Below are positions 7,601-15,562 of a stretch of DNA of 30,106 bases, in pieces (position 1 is the stretch's first letter; the number at the start of each line of letters is the position of its first letter). This stretch comes from Moryella indoligenes. Lineage in GTDB: Bacteria > Bacillota > Clostridia > Lachnospirales > Lachnospiraceae. The translations under genes and the position numbers were made by a program. The notes beneath the pieces were generated by a model. That model was not told where the DNA came from, did no database searches, and saw nothing but the letters and a program-made list of their open reading frames with translations. The stretch is from NCBI RefSeq assembly GCF_030812885.1, contig NZ_JAUSTO010000019.1, forward strand, positions 1 to 30,106, in the 5' to 3' direction.

Positions 7601-10600
7601 CCTCTTGCTAGGCTCAGTCTGCGTTTATTCGCTTCGTACTGATTCATAAAGCGTTCGAAGTCTTCAAATGTAACTCTGGTTACTCTGTGAAGCGTCTCTT
7701 CATCAGCATTGCCCTGTATGTTGTACTGCGGAGAGAAAATATATTGCGGAGATTGACTACCGCCATCCGCCCGGGCGCTTGAACTACTATCGCGGAAGCT
7801 CTTCAGCGAAACCTCTCTGCGCTTGCGGTTCATGCCAAGCATCTCTCCGGCCTTCATCCACGTGGCGATATTTGCGCTGCGGACACTGTTCCTGAAACTA
7901 ATAACAGCCTCGCGTCCAGCTTCACCGGCTATGCTTGTTCCATTGGTAAAGCCACCATTAGCAAGTTTCGGGATTTTTGGAATATTGACCTTCATTCCCA
8001 AAACAGTCTTACCATTCAATTTGTCAAGTCCAGCATTGATAGCGCCAGTCACAGCATTGATTGGGGCTTTTACCAAATTTTTTATTGCTTCAAAGACATT
8101 TACAAATATATTTTTGACACCCTCTAGCGCTTGTTCTAAATTCCCTGAGAACACTCCGGTAATAAACTGAATCACACCATCAAAAGCACCTTTGATATTC
8201 TTGAACGCTTTTTCAATTCCTTCCCAAAGCCCGCTAATATAACTAAGGACTATCGGAACCACCACCGTTGCCACATCAAGGACCTTTGAGACGATAGCCT
8301 TAATAATCGGCATGAGGAACTTGATTCCTTCACCAATCATTTCAAGAACCGACATAATAACATTTCCCATACTGCTAAGAATGGATGAGATGTAAGGAGC
8401 CGCCGCAGTAAATATCGCTAATACTTTGGGAACCACAGTAGTGGTAATAAAACTGAATATTTCAAGCAGAATCGGTTTAACCGTTCCTGTCGCAAAGGAC
8501 ACCAGCTGGCCGATAAAGGTCATTACTGATTGAATAATCTGTTCAAGCCCGCCAAATGCTGCACCTGCGTCCTCGCCAAACATTCCGGTTATGGCCTCTT
8601 TCAGCGGGGCCAACGCTTCGGCAACTCCACCTTCCTTAAACAGCCCGGATATGAAATCGCCTACTTGCTGAATTTTACCCATAACTGTATCGAAGACCGC
8701 AACGCCGGCGTCACCGAAAGTATTTTGAATAATACCGCGAATGTCATCAAGATGATCCCCGAGTATACTAACCAGGGCAATGACGCCTGTGATTGCCCCA
8801 GCGATGGGAAGCCCTGTAGTAAGCAACCCTCCAAGCATTCCGGTGGCCGGGCTCATAATCCCGCCGAGAAGACCGACCCCTGCTTGAGCCATCCCGCCTA
8901 TTCCAGAAGCGTTTTTTACAGCAGACGCACCAGAAACAATGTTGCCAAAATACTGCATCGGGGCAGTTCTCATGAGTGCGCCCGTTATGCCGCCGCCCTT
9001 TTTGAACCCTGTTATTTTGTCGGCAACTCCCATATATCTGCCGAGCGCGGCCTGATCACTTAAGCCCTCTGTGTTAAGGGACTTATGATTCATTATTCCG
9101 ATAGCTGCACCTGAAAGTCTGTCAAATAAACCGCCTTTGCTCTTCCCTGTGGTAAGGCTTCCGGAGCCTCCAAACTCAGCGCCGATCTTCGCGGCGTTAA
9201 AAACGCCACCCACGCTGGCGGGAACCCCCGCAAGTCCTTTAGACATCCCGCCGAAAGCGCCGAACAATCCTCCGGATTTCTTCCCCCCTCCGGACTTCCC
9301 AAACAGCAAACTTCCTGCACCTCTCGCGATCCCCTCTATCTTTGGAGCAAATGTCATGGTCGCAAACATTCCTGCAAGACCGCCTAAGACCTCTAAAACC
9401 TTATCTCCGTGCTGTTCGATATAATCAAAGAACTTTTGCACATAGGGCAATGCTTTCTCCATCCCGTCGCCGAGCTTTTCTGCTCCCTTGCCCATCACGC
9501 GGGAAATGGTTTCTGCAAGCTTTGACAGTTCCGGCATATTCTTTCTGATTCGGTTCATTAGCCCGATCATCATTAAGGAAAATTCCTTTTTCGCGGGCAA
9601 GAAGGCCGTTCCGAAGTCAATCTTTAATGCCTTAAAGGAGTTTTGCATCATTGTGTTGATAGAATCACTCGTACCGGACTTGATGATAAACTCTCTTAGC
9701 ATACTGCCGTTGTATTTATTCGGGTCGTTAACCATTTCCAGAGCGTCAATAAACGTCTGCATGTTCCCGACGATCTTAGATGAGCCTTCAACCGCCCACT
9801 GTCCAAACAGCGTAGATAAAATACCAACCTGTTTTGCCGGGTCATACTGATGTATGCGTTTAAATACATCCAACATCGTATTTACGCTATCAAGTTGCAT
9901 GTTTTCAGCAACTGTCTGTGCATCTAATCCCAACTGTGCAAATGCCTCGCGCGCAGGTTTCGACAGTTTCTCTCCACTGGCAAGCGCCTTATAAATTCTC
10001 TTAACGCCTGTACCGGCTCGATCAGCCGCAACACCAGAAGCAAGCATAGCGTCTGCAAACGCAGCAGTGGTTTTCACGTCAATCCCTGCGATTTGTCCGT
10101 AGCTTCCTGTTTCGTTGACCACCTGTGCAATTTCCGCTGCCGTAGTCGCTGAATTTGCTCCCAAATAGTTAATTTGGTCTGCCAGAACCATGATCTGGTC
10201 ATGATTCATATTAAAGGCTTTCTCCCACTTAGCCCCGTAATCTCCGGCCTGATCCGCGCTGATATCCCATGCAGTTCCGACCATTGCCATGTCTTTCAGA
10301 AAGCCATTAATGTTGCCGTGCATGTCCCGCTGAATCAGTTCTTCCATGCTCTTTCCGGACTGACCGGCTGCGGCGGCAAGCCTTGTGAGGTCTTCTGCTG
10401 TCATGGGAATCTGTGTACTCAGGTCAAGAATGGCCTCCGACATTGCTTTGTAGTTTTCTGCATAGGTTTTGCCGTTTTTAGTCTCTTTGGCAATGGTGTT
10501 GCTGATCTTTCCGTGAGCGTCTGCGAGGCCGTCCACGTACTTCACAACATCACCCATCTGCTTCTCAAAGCTCTCTGCCTCTTTGGTACAGGTGGCAATC

Positions 10601-10782
10601 GCCGCCACCGTCCCAACAGCAAGCGCTCCCATTGCTACAAGTCCGGTCTTGCCGACCTTGCTCATAGATCTTGAAAAACTGCTGATCTGACTTTGAGAAG
10701 ATTTAATTGCCGCCGCAAGACTATGATCCATCTTTCCAGCGATCTTTATGCTTAGCTCTAGTGCTTTTCCATTTCCCGCCAT
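7597..10782 (-). CDS. Tail tape measure protein (TP901 type)
   Basis: 1061-aa protein that sets tail length and is expected to leave through the tube at infection. Residues 1-110 are helical with a hydrophobic stretch (about 46-65, GLVAMGALAVGTVAAIA). Residues about 115-370 hold the TP901 tape-measure core (AEDLTRLAAAAGQSGKS, NYLGANSATTAAEIAQVVN, DRAGTGVKRIYKALASGEKLS, LFGQWAVEGSSKI). Several hydrophobic segments follow (about 640-680 and 735-880). The C-terminal NGGFTNGTSIAGEAGREAVISF block is common in Firmicute tape measures. GAGGTGG precedes the ATG, which lies inside the frameshifted chaperone extension. By far the longest gene in the window. Confidence 0.95.
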   Translation of the reverse strand: MAGNGKALELSIKIAGKMDHSLAAAIKSSQSQISSFSRSMSKVGKTGLVAMGALAVGTVAAIATCTKEAESFEKQMGDVVKYVDGLADAHGKISNTIAKETKNGKTYAENYKAMSEAILDLSTQIPMTAEDLTRLAAAAGQSGKSMEELIQRDMHGNINGFLKDMAMVGTAWDISADQAGDYGAKWEKAFNMNHDQIMVLADQINYLGANSATTAAEIAQVVNETGSYGQIAGIDVKTTAAFADAMLASGVAADRAGTGVKRIYKALASGEKLSKPAREAFAQLGLDAQTVAENMQLDSVNTMLDVFKRIHQYDPAKQVGILSTLFGQWAVEGSSKIVGNMQTFIDALEMVNDPNKYNGSMLREFIIKSGTSDSINTMMQNSFKALKIDFGTAFLPAKKEFSLMMIGLMNRIRKNMPELSKLAETISRVMGKGAEKLGDGMEKALPYVQKFFDYIEQHGDKVLEVLGGLAGMFATMTFAPKIEGIARGAGSLLFGKSGGGKKSGGLFGAFGGMSKGLAGVPASVGGVFNAAKIGAEFGGSGSLTTGKSKGGLFDRLSGAAIGIMNHKSLNTEGLSDQAALGRYMGVADKITGFKKGGGITGALMRTAPMQYFGNIVSGASAVKNASGIGGMAQAGVGLLGGIMSPATGMLGGLLTTGLPIAGAITGVIALVSILGDHLDDIRGIIQNTFGDAGVAVFDTVMGKIQQVGDFISGLFKEGGVAEALAPLKEAITGMFGEDAGAAFGGLEQIIQSVMTFIGQLVSFATGTVKPILLEIFSFITTTVVPKVLAIFTAAAPYISSILSSMGNVIMSVLEMIGEGIKFLMPIIKAIVSKVLDVATVVVPIVLSYISGLWEGIEKAFKNIKGAFDGVIQFITGVFSGNLEQALEGVKNIFVNVFEAIKNLVKAPINAVTGAINAGLDKLNGKTVLGMKVNIPKIPKLANGGFTNGTSIAGEAGREAVISFRNSVRSANIATWMKAGEMLGMNRKRREVSLKSFRDSSSSARADGGSQSPQYIFSPQYNIQGNADEETLHRVTRVTFEDFERFMNQYEANKRRLSLARG

Positions 10783-10916
10783 GTTTCTACCACCTCATTG
10801 TTGATTTCAACGAACTCTTTCAGGGGAAGATTTAAGTAAAAATCAACGCCTGTATGAGTAGCCATTGCTAAACGTATGGCGGCTTTTCTAATTTCCTTAA
10901 TCCCGCCCGTTACTCG
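10758..10916 (-). CDS. Frameshift extension of the tail assembly chaperone (P2 E'-like)
   Basis: Reading continues in the -1 frame after the slippery site at 10916-10922 and gives 52 residues, from RVTGGIKEIRKAAIRLAMAT to ETWREMEKH, ending at TAG 10758-10760. The VDFYLNLPLKEFVEINNEV part looks like the C-terminal chaperone domain that P2 makes as E+E' and lambda as GT. The product would be about 258 aa (206 from frame 0 plus 52). It ends 25 bp inside the tape-measure gene, so tape-measure translation is coupled to it. It has no strong start of its own. Frameshifting is inferred, not shown. Confidence 0.8.
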   Translation of the reverse strand, partial: RVTGGIKEIRKAAIRLAMATHTGVDFYLNLPLKEFVEINNEVVETWREMEKH

Positions 10917-11533
10917 AAAAAATTAGGATCATTAACCATCGCTTTCAGCTTCAACGTTTCGCAAATAGGCAAACCGGTGAAGAAAGTAATCGGCTGTCCT
11001 GTCGCCATGGACGCAAGAACGCAGGGATAGTAATAATTCAGTGAAGTCTCCGTAATCATGAAGCCTTCCCGCGCCATAGCATTTTCAGCTTCACTTTCAT
11101 TCATAGCTGTAAGGTCTCCAATCCCGCTGAGATCAACTTCCTTATACGTTTTCTTCTCAAAGCTGTAGGGCGTCTCAAACTTCATAACATGTGTGCCTTC
11201 TTTTACTGACACATTGATAATCTCCCTGACAGCAGCAACCACCTGCTTGAACGTTCCACGCGGCATAAACTTAAAGAACTCTTCCGGATAATCGCTTCCC
11301 TTAACAGCAATTTGGCGTGCAAACGCAGAAGTTGTTTCAGTCAACATCGCCGTCGCAACTTCTCCCTGACCGAACAGCTCTTTCTGTGCGTCAACAGCAT
11401 CCTTGATCTTTAAGTTTTCAACCTTACTGAGATTGATTTCTGTGTACTCAGTCCCTTCAAAAACGTAAGGCTTTATAAGTTTAACGACATGCTCGTTCTT
11501 CTCTTCTTGCATTTCGATTATTTTCTCGTTCAT
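10910..11533 (-). CDS. Tail assembly chaperone with duplicated domain (P2 gpE-like)
   Basis: 207-aa protein that should bind the tape measure while tail tube assembles around it. It holds two similar halves: residues about 12-105 (HVVKLIKPYVFEGTEYTEINLS...) and about 113-207 (HVMKFETPYSFEKKTYKEVDLS...), sharing the pattern HV-K---PY-FE---Y-E--LS. That is a tandem duplication of the Phage_TAC-type domain. The ATG at 11533 is chosen over 11572 because GGAGAAAAC precedes it and the longer form would start inside the terminator stem. Stop TAA follows the slippery run by one codon. It sits between tube and tape measure, the standard chaperone place. Confidence 0.85.
   Translation of the reverse strand: MNEKIIEMQEEKNEHVVKLIKPYVFEGTEYTEINLSKVENLKIKDAVDAQKELFGQGEVATAMLTETTSAFARQIAVKGSDYPEEFFKFMPRGTFKQVVAAVREIINVSVKEGTHVMKFETPYSFEKKTYKEVDLSGIGDLTAMNESEAENAMAREGFMITETSLNYYYPCVLASMATGQPITFFTGLPICETLKLKAMVNDPNFFE
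10916..10922 (-). other. Slippery heptamer TTTTTTC for -1 frameshift
   Basis: On the minus strand the frame-0 codons AAT TTT TTC GAG TAA contain T-TTT-TTC, an X-XXY-YYZ site, one codon before the stop. The -1 frame is then open for 52 codons. I do not see a clear downstream pseudoknot, but a GGGCGGG run lies 9 nt after the site. Confidence 0.8.
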
Positions 11534-11550
11534 GTTTTCTCCTGTTTTGA

Positions 11551-11589
11551 ACAAAGAAATACCCGCTTTCACGTATCGAAAGCGGGTAT
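11551..11589 (-). terminator. Terminator-like hairpin directly after the tail tube gene
   Basis: Perfect 12-bp stem (11578-11589 with 11559-11570) and a 7-nt loop, followed on the minus strand by TTTCTTTGTT. It lies in the 63-bp gap between tube and chaperone. The tail is imperfect, so partial read-through is likely. Confidence 0.75.
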
Positions 11590-11596
11590 CACGTTA

Positions 11597-12121
11597 TTAA
11601 GTTAAGCTCCGCACCTCAGAAAGCATATCCTCGCCGTTTACTTTGTACACGCCGTTCAGTTTGTCGATCTCAAGAACTGACTGCCCGTCAACCTCGATCA
11701 TGATGTAGGTAAGCTCAAGCGTGACAGATGCCTCCATAGCCTCGCCCTTTTCAAGCTTCCCTGTCTTGAACTTTTTAACGCGTCCTCTTTCGACAACGCG
11801 AACTCCCTTGAATGCATATCCCCCGGTCTTATTATAAATCTGCTGAGCACCGCGGAATGTAATGTCCATGCTTTTGGTAGAATTAAGCATTTCAACGGCA
11901 CTGCTGTAGAGCATGTTAAAATTGATTTCCTGCTCCAGGCTCTCAAACTGTCCAATGGTGGGACTGTCGATCTCTCCGCCAATTCCAGCACCCGAAAAAG
12001 TTCCGGTCTTCATGTTGATCTCGGGAAGATCAAGGCTTGCTCCCACACCGATCATTTCATTTCCAGAAAGATAAGCTTTCCACTCATTGATCTTCTCGGG
12101 AATAAAGTTGTTAGAAATCAT
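11597..12121 (-). CDS. Major tail tube protein, P2 gpFII family
   Basis: 174-aa subunit of the inner tail tube. Visible family features: an N-terminal INEWKAYLSGNEMIGVGASLDLPEINMKTGTFSGAGIGGEID segment, the central EQEINFNMLYSSA strand region, and the C-terminal YIMIEVDGQSVLEIDKLNGVYKVNGEDML, which is the strongly conserved 'I-VDG---EIDK-N-I--VNG-D' block of the FII family. AAGGAGG precedes the ATG. It follows the sheath gene with a 12-bp gap, as in P2. The terminator just downstream would raise its level relative to the chaperone. Confidence 0.93.
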   Translation of the reverse strand: MISNNFIPEKINEWKAYLSGNEMIGVGASLDLPEINMKTGTFSGAGIGGEIDSPTIGQFESLEQEINFNMLYSSAVEMLNSTKSMDITFRGAQQIYNKTGGYAFKGVRVVERGRVKKFKTGKLEKGEAMEASVTLELTYIMIEVDGQSVLEIDKLNGVYKVNGEDMLSEVRSLT

Positions 12122-12133
12122 TGATTATCCTCC

Positions 12134-13579
12134 TTATCCGTTCAGTGCCGCAACCAAAGCTTCCGGGTCGAACTCAATTACGTTTTCGATCACTTCAGCC
12201 GGGATATACGGAGCAATATACTGATGGAATCTCAGCACACCATCAAGAAGACTTGCTTCTGTGTTGTCAGACGGATTATAGACAAGCTCATAGCGCGCAC
12301 ACGCTCCCATGGACACCATGGCATTGCCGCGAACATTTTCACTGTCCACAATCGCCTCAATCTGACGTTTATTCGCCGGATTATCCACCCTCTCAAAATA
12401 AGACACGATAAATGTATTTGCCGCCCAGTTCATGAAGCGTCTCACATTTACCCATCTATCCTTCGGGTCTTTTGTTCCCGGATAAGCCGCCGTGTTGTTT
12501 CCCCAGAGCCGGAATCCCATTACATTAATAAAGGTTGCAACACCCTCACCATTCAGAACATTCGCCTGATTCAGATCAAGGACAACTTCTGTTCCGTCTG
12601 CAAGGCAAACCCCACTGACATTAATCCTCTTATTGCTGGGGCTAACATACGGTATTCCATCATTCTGCATGTCGGTTCTCGACATAACAGCTGCCGCAAC
12701 GGAAGAACCGCTGTACACCTGACCGCCAACCTTTACAAACGGCCATATTGCATAAGCGTTTGCGCTGGAAATTCCCTGCGTATCTTTAACTCCCTTAACG
12801 TCACGATACTTTTTCGCGCCGCCTTCATCAGATTTGATATCAATGATAGCAAGCGACTTAAACGCTCCGTTAATGTTCTCTGTTTTAGCCTGTAACGCTG
12901 CCGCAACTTTGGCATCCATGCTGTATCTAGGGGCAAGCAAAACACCCGGAATAACATTCAGCTTTGGAAACACTTTTCTGATGGCCTCAATTCCGGTTTC
13001 TGTTCCACTCTCAGAATCAACTGCACCAACAATATCTTCTGCCTTGACCTTACTAGCGTCAAACTTCTTTCCGCTAATATTCAGTGAGGAGGCATCTGCG
13101 CCCTTTCCGCCTGGAACGACAGTAATTACAATGTTGCCGTCCTCATTATAAGAAGCAACATAGTCTGTAGTTTCAACCATAAGAGCTGAGGCGTTCTTCA
13201 CTGTCAAGCCCTCAAGCATCATCCCCTGCACGGTCACCACTGCTCTTCCGTCCACAACAGAAACCGGTGTTTCACTTACAACTGCGTTGTGCTTTTTAGG
13301 ATCAGCTACATTGATTAAGACAATCGGGGATACCTTTGCGAGCTGGAAAAATGCGCTCACAGCCTCACAAATCGTAAAGCTTGCAAAATCAGAACTGTAT
13401 CCCATGAACTCCTTAGCCTCTTCAAATGTCTCCACAAGAATCGGCTCATTTACCTTTGCCTCTTTAGTCATGTAAACCGGCGCAGTTCCAATTACTACGG
13501 GAATCGCAGCGTTACCAGTGTTCGGTGCGCTGACGCTTGTTGCCCGCTCACTTACATAGACACCATGCTTATATGGCAT
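12134..13579 (-). CDS. Tail sheath protein, P2 gpFI family
   Basis: 481-aa contractile sheath subunit. The start PYKHGVYVSERATSVSAPNTGNAAIPVVIGTAPV matches the FI-family N-terminus; the C-terminal third holds GFRLWGNNTAAYPGTKDPKDRWVNVRRFMNWAANTF (the conserved 'GN-T---D--W-F--VRR---' region) and the last 30 residues end in ENVIEFDPEALVAALNG. The central part (about 90-200) is variable and beta-rich, as in surface-exposed sheath domains. GGAGGTAAATAAT precedes the ATG. It shows that the phage has a contractile tail. Confidence 0.95.
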   Translation of the reverse strand: MPYKHGVYVSERATSVSAPNTGNAAIPVVIGTAPVYMTKEAKVNEPILVETFEEAKEFMGYSSDFASFTICEAVSAFFQLAKVSPIVLINVADPKKHNAVVSETPVSVVDGRAVVTVQGMMLEGLTVKNASALMVETTDYVASYNEDGNIVITVVPGGKGADASSLNISGKKFDASKVKAEDIVGAVDSESGTETGIEAIRKVFPKLNVIPGVLLAPRYSMDAKVAAALQAKTENINGAFKSLAIIDIKSDEGGAKKYRDVKGVKDTQGISSANAYAIWPFVKVGGQVYSGSSVAAAVMSRTDMQNDGIPYVSPSNKRINVSGVCLADGTEVVLDLNQANVLNGEGVATFINVMGFRLWGNNTAAYPGTKDPKDRWVNVRRFMNWAANTFIVSYFERVDNPANKRQIEAIVDSENVRGNAMVSMGACARYELVYNPSDNTEASLLDGVLRFHQYIAPYIPAEVIENVIEFDPEALVAALNG

Positions 13580-13580
13580 A

Positions 13581-13877
13581 TTATTTACCTCCGCTTATTT
13601 TCTGTAACTGCATCAACATTTCGTGTGCCGCGCTCTCTTTGGAATTGATCTTCTGAAACATCTTCGGAAAATCATCCAAATCAACCAAAAAGCTTTTTGC
13701 AAGGGGAACCGCTTCAATAAACTGCTTCAGTTCATTCGGAATCCCCCCAACAAACACCGTGTACTGCTCAACCACACCTCTGATAGTCCCGCCGCACCAG
13801 ACAAGTTTTTCCCTTGCCCTTTTTACCGGCTCTTTCTTTTGCTCAGTCGGCTGAGCTTCAATCTTTTTCTTTTCCAT
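13581..13877 (-). CDS. Small conserved-position phage protein upstream of sheath
   Basis: 98-aa protein of unknown function. I take the ATG at 13877 because GAGGGAG lies just before it; a GTG at 13889 would add four residues. The N-terminal 30 residues are very basic and acidic mixed (MEKKKIEAQPTEQKKEPVKRAREK), followed by a likely globular part (VWCGGTIRGVVEQYTVFVGGIPNELKQFIEAVPLAKSFLV) and a helical tail. It lies 1 bp before the sheath gene and slightly overlaps nothing upstream. Genes in this place in related prophages are usually uncharacterised; a tail accessory role is only inferred. Confidence 0.7.
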   Translation of the reverse strand: MEKKKIEAQPTEQKKEPVKRAREKLVWCGGTIRGVVEQYTVFVGGIPNELKQFIEAVPLAKSFLVDLDDFPKMFQKINSKESAAHEMLMQLQKISGGK

Positions 13878-13885
13878 AGTCTCCC

Positions 13886-14413
13886 TCACAATAAATCTGC
13901 TAATGCCATGTCTTGTGTCATGGCTGGAGCCGTGCAGTTAAATGTCAAGGCTCCAAAGTAATAAGGCGGTGATGTTTCTTTTTGAATCGCCCACGCGATA
14001 GGTTTTAGCACAGTAAAGGCCCCGCCAAAGTATGGCATCTGACAAAACCTCTGTATGATATCTTCCTTAATGTTTGACACCTCCTCCCAGCCTTCCCGTT
14101 CACGGCCAAGATCATAGGTACAAATCACAATGGAAAATTCAATTGTTTGTGGGCTGTCATCATTGGGAATAGAGCCGCCGTTTACTTGAACAAGCACATA
14201 GGGTGCCGCCGCCGCGTCCGTGTCCGCATCTGGATCATCCTCTGTAGGGATGGGCAAATCCTGTTCAAACACTTTCAGCGGTTTAGGGCCCGTTTGACCA
14301 CGAAACTTTTTTCCTGCAAACAACTCTTCCAGAGTTTCACATAAGGCTTTCTGGCAGAGCCTCGCGGTGCGCCCAGTGCCCTCAGCCATAACCATTTTTG
14401 TATAGTCTTTCAT
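13886..14413 (-). CDS. Probable tail terminator / completion protein
   Basis: 175-aa protein. The pattern of an N-terminal helix (RLCQKALCETLEELF), an extended middle, then beta strands IEFSIVICTYDL, NIKEDIIQRFCQMPYF, FTVLKPIAWAIQ and YYFGALTFNCTAP fits the fold of small tail-terminator proteins, which cap the tail before it joins the head. Position supports this: directly after the Z-type completion gene (ATGA overlap) and before sheath. No catalytic motif. The Asp-rich loop (DDPDADTDAAAA) is unusual. Function is inferred from position and strand pattern. Confidence 0.55.
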   Translation of the reverse strand: MKDYTKMVMAEGTGRTARLCQKALCETLEELFAGKKFRGQTGPKPLKVFEQDLPIPTEDDPDADTDAAAAPYVLVQVNGGSIPNDDSPQTIEFSIVICTYDLGREREGWEEVSNIKEDIIQRFCQMPYFGGAFTVLKPIAWAIQKETSPPYYFGALTFNCTAPAMTQDMALADLL

Positions 14414-15105
14414 CCGTGCCTCCTAGCCGCTCGCGCTAACACCTTTTCAACTTGCGCCGCAAGCCGCATTTCTAAAAACTCCGACACCTCCGGCTGTGCC
14501 TCCGGCCATATTGTATGATGCATAGCTGCCGCAGACGGGCTCCCCATTGTTTCAAGCTTCTCAATCTTCCCCATTGAATTTCTCCATCGGGGAAATCCCT
14601 TTCTCGTTTTGGGATGCTCCACGTGAGAATTAATCACGCGCTGAACCATGCCAACATGCCCATTGGAAAACTCAAGCAGAAAACCTTTGCTCTTTCCATG
14701 CCCCCCGGTCAGCGGCTTCATTCCCGATGCTTTTAAGACCTTTGCCTTCACAACATCGGGCGCATTCCTGACATTCGTTCCGGTATAAATGCTCTTAGGT
14801 GAATACTTAAAATACCCAAGATCATTTCTCAGCGACGCAATATGAAGCTCTGCAAACAAGCTTCTATTTGTCGCTTTCTTGCGTTGAACTAAATCTTTCA
14901 AGTGCTTCTGACCCGCTGCGTTTACGGCGTATCTTGCTTTGGCCTTCATAATCATTACTTTTCTTGCTTGCCGAGCTGTAGCGTTGATAGCTACTTTCGC
15001 AGCTGCCGGGGTCTTGCTCTTTAAATTCCCCAACGCCCGCGACACAGTGTCCAACCCCTCAACGGTAATGGTCATGTTGTCTAAATCATAAGTAACATTG
15101 CTCAT
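14410..15105 (-). CDS. Tail completion protein, lambda gpZ-like (Minor_tail_Z)
   Basis: 231-aa basic protein. The segment TPAAAKVAINATARQARKVMIMKAKARYAV...KHLKDLVQRKKATNRSLFAELHI follows the pattern of lambda minor tail protein Z ('PRA-A-AINR-A-----' then 'RL-RA----PSA-I'). Such proteins act at the head-tail interface. The middle contains the 'FLLEFSNGHVGMVQRV' strand pair, where family members carry 'F-A-M-SGH-G-F-R'. It overlaps both neighbours by 4 bp (ATGA), so it is translated as part of a coupled block. Confidence 0.75.
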   Translation of the reverse strand: MSNVTYDLDNMTITVEGLDTVSRALGNLKSKTPAAAKVAINATARQARKVMIMKAKARYAVNAAGQKHLKDLVQRKKATNRSLFAELHIASLRNDLGYFKYSPKSIYTGTNVRNAPDVVKAKVLKASGMKPLTGGHGKSKGFLLEFSNGHVGMVQRVINSHVEHPKTRKGFPRWRNSMGKIEKLETMGSPSAAAMHHTIWPEAQPEVSEFLEMRLAAQVEKVLARAARRHG

Positions 15106-15512
15106 TGTCTCGTGCGCTCCAATTCAATGCGATACACGCCATCTTCGGTGCCAAAGTGCTTGATAAAGAAAATTCGCTGCTGCTTTGTCCCTTGATCAAT
15201 GGTGAGTAGGGCGCCAATCTTTGGTCTGCGCCCATAATCAACTTTTTTGATATAGAGGATTGATAACGCCGTATATAAACCAGTATCGAAGTTCTGTTTT
15301 GCTCCGGCTTCCCAGTGAGCCGAATACGGCTTCAAGATGTCCTCTTCCAGCACGATCAAGCACTTTTTACCGTTTACCGTGTGCCATTCTGCGTGTTCGT
15401 CAGCTTCAAAAAAAGCAGCGTCAATATCCTCTTCAACCGCTTCTTTAAACGTGAGCTCGTGTTCATCTTCCGCGCCCCCTAAAAACTCCTGTTCTAATTC
15501 AAATAGCGCCAT
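15102..15512 (-). CDS. Probable head-tail joining (stopper) protein
   Basis: 136-aa acidic protein. The N-terminal half is helical and rich in Glu and Asp; the C-terminal half (GALLTIDQGTKQQRIFFIKHFGTEDGVYRIELERTRQ) has the short beta-barrel pattern of lambda gpFII or SPP1 gp16-type stoppers, ending with 'G-Y-I-L'. I use the ATG at 15512; a GTG one codon upstream is equally in frame, and TGAGGT lies before both. It is the first gene after the capsid and its terminator, where joining proteins usually lie. Function is inferred. Confidence 0.55.
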   Translation of the reverse strand: MALFELEQEFLGGAEDEHELTFKEAVEEDIDAAFFEADEHAEWHTVNGKKCLIVLEEDILKPYSAHWEAGAKQNFDTGLYTALSILYIKKVDYGRRPKIGALLTIDQGTKQQRIFFIKHFGTEDGVYRIELERTRQ

Positions 15513-15522
15513 CACGTAACCT

Positions 15523-15555
15523 CATAAAAATCCCCCGCCGGAATCCCGGCAGGGG
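15523..15555 (-). terminator. Terminator-like hairpin directly after the major capsid gene
   Basis: 10-bp GC-rich stem (15546-15555 with 15532-15541, one G-T pair) with a 4-nt loop, followed on the minus strand by ATTTTTAT. It begins within 8 bp of the capsid stop codon. Strong stem, short U run. Confidence 0.8.
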
Positions 15556-15562
15556 AAATTAA

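Noticed and set aside
8530..9063. 177-aa plus-strand frame inside the tape-measure gene, and similar long plus-strand frames at 15617-16501 and 20474-21142.
   Set aside because: They are antisense to strongly supported phage genes, lack good ribosome-binding sites and have no recognisable domain.
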